Part shown: one piece after another, positions 43,891 through 52,752 of the stretch
Layout of the letters: every line of letters starts with the position of its first letter
Numbering within the stretch: position 1 is the first letter of the stretch
Assembly (NCBI RefSeq): GCF_001647715.1
Contig: NZ_CP015600.1
Span: 1,736,001-1,800,000 of the forward strand
Source of the DNA: Pseudomonas antarctica
Lineage (GTDB): Bacteria > Pseudomonadota > Gammaproteobacteria > Pseudomonadales > Pseudomonadaceae
DNA: 64,000 bases
Direction of reading: 5' to 3'
Position numbers and translations under genes: made by a program
The notes under the pieces: model-generated
Told to the model about the DNA's origin: nothing
The model's input: only the letters and a program-made list of their open reading frames with translations
Database searches by the model: none

Positions 43891-45261
43891 ATGAGTGTTT
43901 TTGCGAGCCTGCACGAAGCCCGATCTTTCCTTGAGCAGAACCCGGACATCGAGATGTTCGAGCTGTTTATCCTCGACAACAACGGCGTACCGCGCGGCAA
44001 GTTGCTGCACCGCGATGAGCTGCTGGCGGTGTACGAAAGTGGTCGGCCGTTACCCAGCACTATCCTCGGCCTGACGATTAATGGCGATGACGTGGAAAAC
44101 TCCGGGCTGGTGTGGGAAGTCGGCGATATCGACTGCCGCGCCTACCCGGTCAGCGGCAGTTTGCAGCGCATGCCGTGGCGCCTGATCCCGACGGCGGCGG
44201 TGCAAGTCAGCATGCACCCCACCGAAGGCCTGCCCGCTACCGTGGCCGACCCGCGGCATGTGTTGGCCAGGGTGATCGACGGCCTGAAAGCCGACGGTTA
44301 TTACCCGGTGATGGCGGCGGAGCTGGAGTTTTACCTGCTCGACCAGAAGCCCGACAGCAACGGCCGCCCGCAACCGGCGCGGGATGTAGACGGCAATCGC
44401 CCGCGCTCGACCCAGGTGTATGGCTTGCGCGAGCTGGAGCAGATCGAGCCGTTCCTTGCCGACCTTTATAGCGCCTGCAAACTGCAAGGTATCCCGGCGC
44501 GTACGGCGATTTCCGAATACGCCCCGGGCCAGGTGGAAATAACCCTGGAGCATCGTGCCGACGCGCTGCAAGCGATGGACGAAGCCGTGCGTTACAAACG
44601 CTTGGTCAAGGGCGTCGCCCATAAGCACGGGATGACGGCCTGTTTCATGGCCAAACCGTTCGATGACCTGGCCGGCACCGGCATGCACATGCACGTCAGC
44701 CTGGCCGATGCCCACGGCCATAACCTGTTCGCCAGTGAGGCCGCCGATGGCACACCGTTGCTGCGTCAGGCGGTGGGCGGCATGCTCAGTACCTTGCTCG
44801 ATTCGCTACTGATGTTCTGCCCCAACGCCAACTCCTACCGCCGCTTCCAGACCAACAGCTACGCGCCACTGGCCGCCACGTGGGGCGTGGACAACCGCAC
44901 GGTCAGCCTGCGCGTACCCGGTGGCCCGGCGAATTCGCGGCATATCGAACACCGTATCTGCGGCGCCGACGCCAACCCTTACCTGGCGGCTGCCGCGATC
45001 CTCGCCGGTATCCATCGTGGCATCCGTGAACAACGCGATCCTGGCGCTCCCGTGCAAGGTAACGGCTACGCCCAGGCCAATGAACGGTTGCCCACCGACT
45101 GGCTCACCACGCTGCGTGCACTGGAAGGTTCAAGCTGGGCACGGGATGCGTTCGGCAGCGAGTTCCTGGGTGTGTACCTGGCGGTAAAACGCGCCGAATA
45201 CCGCCAGTTCATGGGGGAAGTGGGCGAGCAGGATTGGCGTTGGTACCTGCACTCGGCGTGA
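43891..45261 (+). CDS. Glutamine synthetase family, gamma-glutamylpolyamine synthetase-like
   Basis: 456-residue ATP-dependent ligase of the GlnA superfamily. Motifs: MAAELEFYLLD, ISEYAPGQVEITLEH, GVAHKHGMTACFMAKPFDDL and the metal/substrate segment GTGMHMHVSLAD, then NSYRRFQTNSYAPL and NRTVSLRVPG. It lacks the adenylylation-loop character of GlnA and resembles PuuA/SpuB enzymes that glutamylate putrescine or other amines before oxidation. The usual partners (aminotransferase, Puu hydrolase) are not adjacent. Start is uncertain: the ATG at 43879 is in frame four codons upstream and neither has a good ribosome site. Confidence 0.85.
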   Translation: MSVFASLHEARSFLEQNPDIEMFELFILDNNGVPRGKLLHRDELLAVYESGRPLPSTILGLTINGDDVENSGLVWEVGDIDCRAYPVSGSLQRMPWRLIPTAAVQVSMHPTEGLPATVADPRHVLARVIDGLKADGYYPVMAAELEFYLLDQKPDSNGRPQPARDVDGNRPRSTQVYGLRELEQIEPFLADLYSACKLQGIPARTAISEYAPGQVEITLEHRADALQAMDEAVRYKRLVKGVAHKHGMTACFMAKPFDDLAGTGMHMHVSLADAHGHNLFASEAADGTPLLRQAVGGMLSTLLDSLLMFCPNANSYRRFQTNSYAPLAATWGVDNRTVSLRVPGGPANSRHIEHRICGADANPYLAAAAILAGIHRGIREQRDPGAPVQGNGYAQANERLPTDWLTTLRALEGSSWARDAFGSEFLGVYLAVKRAEYRQFMGEVGEQDWRWYLHSA

Positions 45262-45361
45262 CGGGTTTAAGGCAACGGTGGTTTCGACCTTTTTTTCACG
45301 TTGTGCTGGTTAAGCTACGAATCAAGGTCATTCACTACCGTTTCACACACATGAGCCCGTG

Positions 45362-45961
45362 ATGTCGTCACCATCTCCATCTTCTATCGAGATTGAATTC
45401 GCCGAACGCTGCGACCGCGAGCATGCCAGGGTCTGCGGCGACACGCGCCCGCCCGCGCTGCTCAAGCGGCTGGCCGCGTGGCGCGATGACCGGTTGGTGC
45501 GCCAGGCGTTGAAAGTCGCGGGCGAGCCGGGGCTGATCCTTGATCTGGCCTGTGGCTCGGGACGGTTCTGGCCCGTATTGGCCGAACACATCAACCGGGT
45601 AATCCTGGCCTCGGACAACTCCCAGGACATGCTCGACCACGCACGCACGCATCACCCGGCGGCGTTGCTCAAGCGTGTCAAAACGTTCCAGGGCTCAGCG
45701 TTTTCCATCGGCCTGTCGGCGAATGCGGTGGACTGCATTTTCTGCCTTGAATTGTTTCGCCATGTACCCAGCAGTGACGTGCGATTGGCGTTGTTGCGCG
45801 AATTTCACCGAGTCAGCCGTGACACGGTGATCGTCTCGGTAAACGCTCGTACACCGGTGGAGGATGAGTTCCGCATGGCGGGTTTTAAAGTCCTCAATCA
45901 TCAGGAATTCCTGCCGGGCTCCAAGCTGTGGCGCGTTTACGTTCTGCGTAAGAGAGGCTAA
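45362..45961 (+). CDS. Class I SAM-dependent methyltransferase
   Basis: 199-residue cytoplasmic protein with a methyltransferase-11 type fold. Motif I is LILDLACGSGRFWPVLAEH (about 58-76); the acidic residue after strand 2 lies in RVILASDNSQDMLDHAR; motif post-I and II include DCIFCLELFRHV and LLREFHRVSRDTVIVSV. It could methylate a small molecule or lipid; the sequence does not tell. It lies about 120 bases upstream of rnd on the same strand. Confidence 0.82.
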   Translation: MSSPSPSSIEIEFAERCDREHARVCGDTRPPALLKRLAAWRDDRLVRQALKVAGEPGLILDLACGSGRFWPVLAEHINRVILASDNSQDMLDHARTHHPAALLKRVKTFQGSAFSIGLSANAVDCIFCLELFRHVPSSDVRLALLREFHRVSRDTVIVSVNARTPVEDEFRMAGFKVLNHQEFLPGSKLWRVYVLRKRG

Positions 45962-46083
45962 CTCCCTCCTGTCGGACTATTCTTCGCCTCTTGTAGGGGT
46001 TTTCATGATGGCGTGTGCACTGCGGATGCTCGCAAGTCCCTTTCGCGATATATACTGCGCGCCATTCTTCAAGGGAGAGCCGT

Positions 46084-47217
46084 GTGGCCATCGATATTCA
46101 CTGGATCTGCGACAACGATAGCCTCGGCCAGCATTGCGCCGAATGGCAGCAGTTGCCATTCGTCGCCCTCGACACCGAATTCATGCGGGTCGACACCTTT
46201 TATCCCATTGCCGGGCTGATCCAGATCGGCGATGGCATCCGTGCTTACCTGATCGACCCCCTGACCATCGACAACTGGCAACCCTTGGCCGCCTTGCTGG
46301 AGAACCCGGCGGTGATCAAAGTGGTACACGCGTGCAGCGAAGACCTGGAAGTGTTGTTGCGCCTGACCGGCAGCCTGCCGGTGCCGTTGTTCGACACGCA
46401 GTTGGCGGCGGCGTACCTGAACCTCGGCTTCTCCATGGGCTACTCGCGCCTCGTGCAAGCCGTGCTGGATATCGAACTGCCCAAGGGTGAAACCCGCTCG
46501 GACTGGCTGCAGCGGCCATTGTCCGAGACGCAAGTGAGCTACGCCGCCGAAGACGCGGTGCACCTGGCCGAGGTCTACACCAGACTTCGCCCGCGACTGT
46601 CAGACGACAAATATGCGTGGGTCCTGGACGACGGCGCCGAACTGGTAGCGAACCTGCGCCGTGAAGTCGACCCGTACGAGGTGTATCGCGACGCCAAGCT
46701 GGCGTGGAAGCTGTCCCGTGCCCAGCTCGCCGTGCTGCGCGAACTGTGCGCCTGGCGCGAGCAGCAAGCCCGTGCCCGTGACCTGCCGCGCAACCGCATC
46801 ATTCGTGAACACTCGTTGTGGCCCCTGGCCAAAACCCAGCCGGATAACCTCGCCGCACTGGGCAAAATCGAAGACATGCACCCGCGCACCGTGCGTCAGG
46901 ATGGCCAGTTCCTGCTGGACCTGATCAAGCGTGCCGGCAGTGTGTCCATGGACCAATGGCCGCCCGCTGTGGCTGAACCGCTGCCGGTGGACGCCGCCAC
47001 GCTGATCAAGCAACTGCGCGCCCTGGGCCAGGCCGAAGCCGAACGCCTGGACATGGCGCCGGAACTGATGCTGCGCAAGAAAACCCTCGAAGCCCTGGTC
47101 AAAAGTGGCTACCCCGATGGGCCTTATAAATTGCCAGACTCGCTGCGTGGCTGGCGCCGCGAGTTGATGGGCCAGGCGCTGCTCGACAGCCTGGCCACTG
47201 CCGGAGAACAGCCTTGA
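46084..47217 (+). CDS. rnd: Ribonuclease D
   Basis: 3'-5' exoribonuclease that trims tRNA precursors. The 377-residue protein has the DEDDy exonuclease motifs: VALDTEFMR (Exo I), [13 protein letters not shown] (Exo II) and YAAEDAVHL (Exo III). An HRDC domain follows at about 210-290 ([20 protein letters not shown]). The start is GTG at 46084 after AAGGGAGAG; the frame is open upstream but without family resemblance. A TATACT at 46051-46056 is a plausible -10. It overlaps ycgL by 4 bases. Confidence 0.95.
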   Translation: MAIDIHWICDNDSLGQHCAEWQQLPFVALDTEFMRVDTFYPIAGLIQIGDGIRAYLIDPLTIDNWQPLAALLENPAVIKVVHACSEDLEVLLRLTGSLPVPLFDTQLAAAYLNLGFSMGYSRLVQAVLDIELPKGETRSDWLQRPLSETQVSYAAEDAVHLAEVYTRLRPRLSDDKYAWVLDDGAELVANLRREVDPYEVYRDAKLAWKLSRAQLAVLRELCAWREQQARARDLPRNRIIREHSLWPLAKTQPDNLAALGKIEDMHPRTVRQDGQFLLDLIKRAGSVSMDQWPPAVAEPLPVDAATLIKQLRALGQAEAERLDMAPELMLRKKTLEALVKSGYPDGPYKLPDSLRGWRRELMGQALLDSLATAGEQP

Positions 47218-47507
47218 AACGTATTTGCTCCATCTATCGCAGCTTGAAAAAAGACGGGATGTACCTCTACGTGCTGAAAAGCGATGCGCTGGAGCGTGTG
47301 CCGGAACCGTTGATGGAAGCCTTCGGCAAGGCCCATCTCGCGTTCGAAATGGTGCTGACGCCGGAGCGCAAGCTGTCCCGCGAGGACATCACCGTGGTCC
47401 TGGAAAACCTCGACAAGCAGGGCTACCACCTGCAAATGCCACCGGCCGAGGACGAGTACATCGAACACTTGCCCGAAGAGCTGCTGCGCCGCAACGACCC
47501 GATGTGA
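47214..47507 (+). CDS. YcgL family protein, TTG start
   Basis: 97-residue conserved gammaproteobacterial protein of the YcgL family, beginning at a TTG that overlaps the rnd stop (TTGA). [20 protein letters not shown] and LEALGK-type [16 protein letters not shown] fit the family, which has a small alpha/beta fold and no established activity. The overlap makes its translation dependent on ribosomes finishing rnd. Confidence 0.9.
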   Translation: MKRICSIYRSLKKDGMYLYVLKSDALERVPEPLMEAFGKAHLAFEMVLTPERKLSREDITVVLENLDKQGYHLQMPPAEDEYIEHLPEELLRRNDPM

Positions 47508-47614
47508 TCAGTCAGTGCCCTGTCCAGGGCACCGTCTTCAACGCAAACGTATAAGTGGGTGGTGGCCGTATGGATGCGGGCGGCCGTCTGCAGTGTTTTT
47601 GAAAGGTTTGAACC

Positions 47615-48547
47615 ATGCGTGTTCTGATTGCTGAACAGGATTACCCGCTCTACGCCCAATTGCTCAGTGAAGCGGCACCGGACGTCGAGGTGCTGACCAG
47701 CGGCGACTCGGCCGAACTGTCGCGCCTGGCCGCCGATTGCCCGGTATGGCTCGGCCAGCCGGATTTGCTTGCTACCCTGTTGCGCCAGGGTCATCAGCCG
47801 CAGTGGCTGCAATCGACCTGGGCCGGTGTCACGCCGCTGCTGGCCGAAGGTTTGCCGCGCGACTACCGCCTGACCCGTGCGGTCGGTATCTTTGGCCAGG
47901 TCATGGCCGAGTTTGTGCTCACTTATATGCTCGGCCACGAGCGGGAAGTGCTCGCGCGGTTGGTCAGCCAGGTCGAGCGCAAGTGGGACAACCGCCTGGG
48001 CCAGAGCCTGGCGGGACGCAAGGCGCTGATCGTCGGCACCGGCGATATTGGCCAGCGTGTTGCCGATTTTCTGCTGCCGTTTGGCGTCAAGCTCTACGGC
48101 ATCGCCAGCACCGCGCGTGAGCAGGCGCCGTTTATCGAAGTCGCCGCGCTGGATCAATTGGGCCGATTGGTGGGGGAGGTGGACTACGTGATCAACCTGC
48201 TGCCCAATACGCCCAATACCCATGACCTGTACGACGCTGCGCTGTTCAAGCAATTCAAACCGACCGGGGTGTTTATCAATGTCGGGCGTGGCGTGGCCGT
48301 GGTCGATGCCGATCTGGTCGAAGCCTTGAAAGAAGGGCACTTGGCTGGTGCGGTGATCGACGTCTGCCGCCAGGAACCCCTGCCGCAACGCCATCCGTTC
48401 TGGACCGCCTGGGGCCTGCTGTTGACTGGCCACAGCTCGGCGCCGACCTCGCCGCTGATGATGGTGGAGTTGTTTGTGCAGAACCTGCTGGCTTATCAGG
48501 CCAAGGAAGCATTGCGCGGCGAAGTGGATTTCGAGCGCGGTTATTAA
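47615..48547 (+). CDS. D-2-hydroxyacid dehydrogenase (GhrA-like)
   Basis: 310-residue NAD(P)-dependent dehydrogenase. The nucleotide-binding domain has ALIVGTGDIGQRVADFLLPF (GxGxxG). The catalytic residues are visible: Arg in NVGRGVAVVD, Glu in CRQEPLP and His in LLTGHSSAPT. VGIFGQVMAEFVLTYMLGHE is the typical linker helix. Family members reduce glyoxylate or hydroxypyruvate; substrate is not certain. AAAGG precedes the ATG. It starts 107 bases after ycgL and is followed by a REP pair. Confidence 0.87.
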   Translation: MRVLIAEQDYPLYAQLLSEAAPDVEVLTSGDSAELSRLAADCPVWLGQPDLLATLLRQGHQPQWLQSTWAGVTPLLAEGLPRDYRLTRAVGIFGQVMAEFVLTYMLGHEREVLARLVSQVERKWDNRLGQSLAGRKALIVGTGDIGQRVADFLLPFGVKLYGIASTAREQAPFIEVAALDQLGRLVGEVDYVINLLPNTPNTHDLYDAALFKQFKPTGVFINVGRGVAVVDADLVEALKEGHLAGAVIDVCRQEPLPQRHPFWTAWGLLLTGHSSAPTSPLMMVELFVQNLLAYQAKEALRGEVDFERGY

Positions 48548-48563
48548 AATCACCACAAATCAA

Positions 48564-48655
48564 AATGTGCGAGCGGGCTTGCTCGCGATGACGGTGTATC
48601 AGCCTGCCATGCAGTGACTGACCCATCGCTATCGCGGGCAAGCCCGCTCCCACAG
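48564..48655. repeat. REP pair (REPIN)
   Basis: GAGCGGGCTTGCTCGCG and its inverse CGCGGGCAAGCCCGCTCCCAC, about 50 bases apart, between convergent genes. Confidence 0.9.
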
Positions 48656-48670
48656 GGATATCGGCAAGGC

Positions 48671-49264
48671 TTACAGGCTGAAGTCACCTTCCGACACCAG
48701 CTCGCTCAGCGGCCTACGCGGGCTTGGCGCTTCACGGCCTTGCAGGTATTCAGGCAAGCTCGATTTGTCGCCCAGCTTGCCGACGGCCACCGCCGCGTGC
48801 AGCGCATACCCTTCTGGAATCTTCAGCTCTTTGCGGGTCAACGCCTGATCGAAGCCGGCCATCCCATGGGTATGCCAGCCGCTGAGGCTGGCTTGCAGCG
48901 CCAGGTGGCCCCAGGCCGAGCCGGTGTCGAAGGTGTGCCACAGCGCCGGGGTTTCTTCGGTGGCGCCGGGGGCGGTGAAGTCGGTTTTGGAGGCGATGAT
49001 CACCAGCGCCGACGCGTGTTGCGCCCAGCCACGGTTGAATTCATTGAGCAGTCCCAGGAAGCGTTCCCAGTTCGGCGTGTCACGGCGCGCGTAGAGAAAA
49101 CGCCATGGCTGCGAGTTGTAGGCCGACGGCGCCCAACGTGCGGCTTCGAAGAAACTCAGCAGGGTCTCCTGCGGGATGCTCTCGCCGGTAAAGGCGCGGG
49201 GCGACCAGCGCTCGGTAAACTGGGTGTGGATCGGGTAATCGGCAACGCGTGGGTTATTGCTCAT
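48671..49264 (-). CDS. Nitroreductase family oxidoreductase
   Basis: 197-residue FMN-dependent flavoprotein. RWSPRAFTGESIP is the conserved FMN-binding start (Arg-Ser-x-Arg type). ARWAPSAYNSQPWRFLYARR is the second hallmark, and WGHLALQASLSGWHTHGMAGFD the dimer and flavin segment. Such enzymes reduce nitro compounds, quinones or flavins with NAD(P)H. An AGGA precedes the ATG. It is divergent from the YcgN gene. Confidence 0.87.
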   Translation of the reverse strand: MSNNPRVADYPIHTQFTERWSPRAFTGESIPQETLLSFFEAARWAPSAYNSQPWRFLYARRDTPNWERFLGLLNEFNRGWAQHASALVIIASKTDFTAPGATEETPALWHTFDTGSAWGHLALQASLSGWHTHGMAGFDQALTRKELKIPEGYALHAAVAVGKLGDKSSLPEYLQGREAPSPRRPLSELVSEGDFSL

Positions 49265-49416
49265 GGACAGATCCTGATGAAAAACCGGGGCTCAAAGCTA
49301 CTGCGCCGCCCCAAGCCTGACAAGTCTTGTCATACCGGCAGTCGTAAGCGCTTGGCCCCAAGGGCCTTGGGCACTAGACTGGCGGCCTTTTCACCGACCG
49401 ATACTGATGTAGAGCC

Positions 49417-49866
49417 ATGGCCGCCAAAGTCGAACCTTTCTGGATACGCAAAACCCTTGAACACCTCGACCAGGAGGAGTGGGAGTCGTTGTGCGACGGC
49501 TGTGGCCTGTGCTGCCTGCAAAAGCTTGAGGATGAGGACGACAACAGCGTCTATTACACGCGCATCGCCTGCAAGCTGCTGGACCTGAACACCTGCCAGT
49601 GCACCGACTACCCCAACCGCCGCGCCTCGGTGCCTGATTGCATCCAGCTCACGCCGGGCCAGGCCGATCAGTTCAAATGGCTGCCGCCGACCTGCGGCTA
49701 CCGCTTGGTCAGCGAACGCAAAGACCTGCCGCTGTGGCACCACCTGGTTTGCGGCGACCGTGATGCCGTGCACCACGAACGCATTTCCCAGTCCGGCCGA
49801 ATGCTCGCCGAAGGCAGCGTGCCCGAAGACGACTGGGAGGATCACCTGATCTTTCGCGCAGGCTGA
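49417..49866 (+). CDS. YcgN family cysteine-cluster protein
   Basis: 149-residue cytoplasmic protein. Its N-terminal [11 protein letters not shown] and following [24 protein letters not shown] give the cysteine pattern of the YkgJ/YcgN family, thought to bind zinc or an iron-sulfur cluster. The C-terminal part is [14 protein letters not shown]...GRMLAEG. No activity is established. The next gene starts 13 bases after its stop, suggesting an operon with the M61-like protein. Confidence 0.92.
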   Translation: MAAKVEPFWIRKTLEHLDQEEWESLCDGCGLCCLQKLEDEDDNSVYYTRIACKLLDLNTCQCTDYPNRRASVPDCIQLTPGQADQFKWLPPTCGYRLVSERKDLPLWHHLVCGDRDAVHHERISQSGRMLAEGSVPEDDWEDHLIFRAG

Positions 49867-49879
49867 AAAAGGAGTGTGT

Positions 49880-51100
49880 ATGACGGTGGCAACCAAGCTG
49901 GCGGCCTCTTTCGTGTTGCTGGCGCTGAGCCTGCCCGCGTGGTGCGCGAAGAAAGTCGACCTCGACTATCACGTCAAACTGCTGCCCCAGAGCGATCAGG
50001 CCGAAGTACGCGTGAGCCTGTCCCAGGGCTCGGCGGTGCGCAGTCTTGACTTCGACCTGGGCCACGACGGCGACTACAGCGACTTCAAGGCCGATGGCCA
50101 ATGGCGCGTCAGCGGGCACCGTGGCCTGTGGCAACCCAGCGCCGACAAAGCCAGCCTGACCTACCGTGTACGTCTCACTCACGCTCGCAAACCGGGAATG
50201 TATGAAGCGCGGATGACGCCGAGTTGGGCGCTGTTTCGGGGTGAAGACCTGGTGCCGACGGCGCGGCTCGACCAGCAGGACGGCGTGGAGCTGGTCTCGC
50301 GCTTGATATTCGAGTTGCCGGCAGGCTGGAAAAGCATCGAGACGCCCTGGCCGCGTATTGGCAAGAACAAATTCCGTATCGACAACGTTTCCCGGTTGTT
50401 CGACCGGCCTACGGGCTGGATGCTCGCCGGCACGCTGGGCAGCCGCCGCGTGCGCCTGGGGGAGACCGAAGTCACCGTCGCCTCGCCCAAGGGCCAGGCC
50501 ATGCGGCGCATGGATGTGTTGACGTTGCTGACCTTTGTCTGGCCCCAGGTTGACGCTGCGTTCCCGCGCCACCCGGCCAAACTGCTGGTGGTGGGCGCCA
50601 GCGACCCGATGCGCCGTGGCGTGTTTTCGTCCCGCGACTCGATCTACCTCAGCAGCCGCACGCCGCTGGTGAGTGAAAATGGCAGTAGCCCGTTGATTCG
50701 CGAAGTGGTGCAAGCCATCGGCCGCTTCAACGACCACCACAGCAGTGACTGGATCGGCGAAGGCTTGGGGGAGTATTACGCCATTGAACTGGTGCGGCGT
50801 GCCGGCGGCATCACCGATGAGCGCTACGCCGCGATCCAGGCGCGATTGAGCAAGGAAGGCAAAGACGTCACCACGCTACGGGGCGAGCACGTCAGTGCGG
50901 CAACCGTGGCGCGGGCGGTGGTGGTGTTGCAGGAGTTGGATCGCGAGATTCGGGTGAAAACCCACAACAAACGTTCGCTGGATGACCTGGCGCAGGCGGT
51001 GATGCGTGCGAACAGCACCACCACCGCGGAGTTTGTGCAGCTGGCGGAGAGTGTGATCGGCGAGTCGTCAGTGGTGCTGGACACCAAGCTACTGCGCTGA
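49880..51100 (+). CDS. Exported M61-like protein lacking the zinc-binding motif
   Basis: 406 residues with a signal peptide (LAASFVLLALSLPAWC-A). The layout resembles M1/M61 gluzincins: an N-terminal beta domain (about 22-180), then a helical region with DWIGEGLGEYYAIELVRRAG (about 295-315), the counterpart of the WxxEG...Y element. Where HExxH is expected, the sequence reads LIREVVQAIGRF, so both histidines and the catalytic context are absent. It is therefore probably not an active zinc peptidase, perhaps a binding protein. AAAGGAG precedes the ATG at 49880. Identification of the fold is by motif only. Confidence 0.65.
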   Translation: MTVATKLAASFVLLALSLPAWCAKKVDLDYHVKLLPQSDQAEVRVSLSQGSAVRSLDFDLGHDGDYSDFKADGQWRVSGHRGLWQPSADKASLTYRVRLTHARKPGMYEARMTPSWALFRGEDLVPTARLDQQDGVELVSRLIFELPAGWKSIETPWPRIGKNKFRIDNVSRLFDRPTGWMLAGTLGSRRVRLGETEVTVASPKGQAMRRMDVLTLLTFVWPQVDAAFPRHPAKLLVVGASDPMRRGVFSSRDSIYLSSRTPLVSENGSSPLIREVVQAIGRFNDHHSSDWIGEGLGEYYAIELVRRAGGITDERYAAIQARLSKEGKDVTTLRGEHVSAATVARAVVVLQELDREIRVKTHNKRSLDDLAQAVMRANSTTTAEFVQLAESVIGESSVVLDTKLLR

Positions 51101-51122
51101 GCTTAAGCCATACACCCATCAA

Positions 51123-51217
51123 AAATGTGGGAGCGGGCTTGCTCGCGAATACGGTCTGTCAGTTAAAGATGTACTGACTGATACACCGCTTTCGCGAGCA
51201 AGCCCGCTCCCACATTT
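51123..51217. repeat. REP pair (REPIN)
   Basis: AATGTGGGAGCGGGCTTGC and the exact inverse GCAAGCCCGCTCCCACATT enclose about 55 bases; both halves are intact. Confidence 0.92.
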
Positions 51218-51244
51218 GGATCTCCAACTGATCGCAGAGGTGTA

Positions 51245-51595
51245 CTAGTCGGCCGTTTTAGTGGCCTTCTCAGCCGCCACTTCCGCCTTGGTCTTCAGGT
51301 TTTTCAACTCTTGCCCGGCCCGCTCGATCTTCGTGCGCACGCTGTTCATTTCCTGGCGGCCCTGCTCCAGCTTGTCTTTGAGCGAGCTGTGCCCGGTGAC
51401 GCCGCGCACCAGCGCCACACCCCCGATCGCTACCTGAATCAGGCCGAAGATCCCGCCACGGCGCAGGCCTTTGCCGACCATCATTACGCCGCCGGCTACC
51501 GAACCGATGCGTTCCCAACCGTGCACATTTTGGGTGGGCTGGGTGTCAAAAGGCGCGTGTTCGATGATAGGTCGCAGGATTTTGCTGTCGCTCAT
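51245..51595 (-). CDS. DUF2892-like membrane protein with coiled-coil tail
   Basis: 116 residues. NVHGWERIGSVAGGVMMVGKGLRRGG followed by IFGLIQVAIGGVALVRGVTG gives two short hydrophobic, Gly-rich helices of the DUF2892/YgaP-TM type. From about 75 on it is a charged heptad-like helix (LEQGRQEMNSVRTKIERAGQ, then Ala/Lys). GGAGA lies before the ATG at 51595; the longer open frame overlaps the next gene and is rejected. Likely an inner-membrane protein; function unknown. Confidence 0.75.
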   Translation of the reverse strand: MSDSKILRPIIEHAPFDTQPTQNVHGWERIGSVAGGVMMVGKGLRRGGIFGLIQVAIGGVALVRGVTGHSSLKDKLEQGRQEMNSVRTKIERAGQELKNLKTKAEVAAEKATKTAD

Positions 51596-51662
51596 GATCT
51601 GTCTCCAACAAGGGCAAGTGTTAGTAGCTGACTGTTTGCAGACGCCGGATGTTCCCGAAAAA

Positions 51663-52130
51663 TCAGTATTTTGGGCCCGAGCGGGTGTTGTTGCCCTTGG
51701 CCAGTCGGTCGTAGAGCACCACATTGACGGTGGCGGCGAGGTTCATGCAGCCGGTGGTCGGGATGTACACCACGTCTTCACACCAGTCGCGGATCTCTTT
51801 GTCGAGGGAGCCGTCTTCGGGGCCGAAGATATACAGCGCGCGGTCGGGGTGAGTGTATTCCGGCAGTGGGCGGGCGCCCTCGACCAGTTCTACAGCCACC
51901 GGAATACAGCCCAGCGGCAGGATTTTTTTCAGGTCGTCGATGCCGATCAACGGAATATCGTGGTGGACCTTCTTTGTGTCGGTGATGAAGTCCCGGGCGC
52001 GCTCGTAACGCACGCCGGTGTAGAACACCGAGGCCACGCCGTAGCAACCGGCGGCGCGCATCACCGAACCGACGTTTTCGGGGGATTTGGGGTTATACAG
52101 ACCGATGCAGCTGTAGCGTTTATTGCCCAC
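51663..52130 (-). CDS. SPOUT (TrmH/SpoU) family RNA methyltransferase
   Basis: 155-residue protein of the knotted SPOUT fold. Motif 1 is NPKSPENVGSVMRAAGCYG, motif 2 LYIFGPEDGSLDKEI, and motif 3 VYIPTTGCMNLAATVNVVLYDRL, which forms the SAM-binding knot. The protein is a catalytic domain only, like TrmL-size enzymes, but the motifs are of the TrmH type. The RNA target, tRNA or rRNA, cannot be read from sequence. The start is a GTG. Confidence 0.88.
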   Translation of the reverse strand: MGNKRYSCIGLYNPKSPENVGSVMRAAGCYGVASVFYTGVRYERARDFITDTKKVHHDIPLIGIDDLKKILPLGCIPVAVELVEGARPLPEYTHPDRALYIFGPEDGSLDKEIRDWCEDVVYIPTTGCMNLAATVNVVLYDRLAKGNNTRSGPKY

Positions 52131-52226
52131 GGGAGTGCCTTTGAAAAGGCAGCATTATAGCGGCAAGCTACGAGCTGCAAGTTAAAAGCAGAGCGGCTTT
52201 TTCTTGAGGCTCGCAGCTTGAAGCTT

Positions 52227-52601
52227 TCAGCTATCTTTTTTCATCAACCCCGCCAACGCCGCAAATGGGTTGTGCGTGGCCTTGGCAATGGTCGGGCTGC
52301 TGGTGGAGCCTTCGCCGAAATACTGCTGGTCGGTGTAACGCGAGTGTTCGTTATCGTGGCAGTACAGGCACAACAGCTCCCAGTTGGAGCCGTCCTGGGG
52401 GTTGTCATCATGATTGTGGTTGCGGTGGTGCACGGTCAGCTCGCTCAAGCGCTTGCCGGCGAATTCACGGGCGCAGCGGCCGCACACGTGCGGGTACATT
52501 TTCAAGGCTTTGTCGCGGTAGCCCATTTCCCGGTCGCGCTGGGCATCGGCGAGGATGCGGTCCAGCTTGGCGGTGTGGGAGGGCGGGTTGGTCGAGCTCA
52601 T
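52227..52601 (-). CDS. YajD family HNH nuclease
   Basis: 124-residue protein with an HNH fold: CGRCAREF and CLYCHDNEHSRY form the two CxxC zinc half-sites, and LSELTVHHRNHNHDDNP holds the catalytic histidines. Matches YajD, a conserved putative nuclease of unknown target. Two adjacent ATGs exist; AGGAG is 2 bases from the first and 5 from the second, so the second (52601) is preferred. It is preceded on the same strand only by short intergenic sequence and is divergent from the ParB/Srx-like gene. Confidence 0.9.
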   Translation of the reverse strand: MSSTNPPSHTAKLDRILADAQRDREMGYRDKALKMYPHVCGRCAREFAGKRLSELTVHHRNHNHDDNPQDGSNWELLCLYCHDNEHSRYTDQQYFGEGSTSSPTIAKATHNPFAALAGLMKKDS

Positions 52602-52752
52602 CATGGCTCCTGGCTATTTGGTGGGTCACGGATAACATGGATTCTAGCCCCTCGCGCTGTAAAACACCGCTGGCTTTTTCAGCAACGGTACAGCCTGGCA
52701 GCGGCAATCGTTTGTAGTATCGGCTCACACCCTTCATTCGGATCTGAAACCT

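Noticed and set aside
52145..52226. Possible repeat with AGCTGCAAG and CTTGAGGCTCGCAGCTTG
   Set aside because: Imperfect and seen only once here; could be a weak terminator, but evidence is insufficient for a feature.
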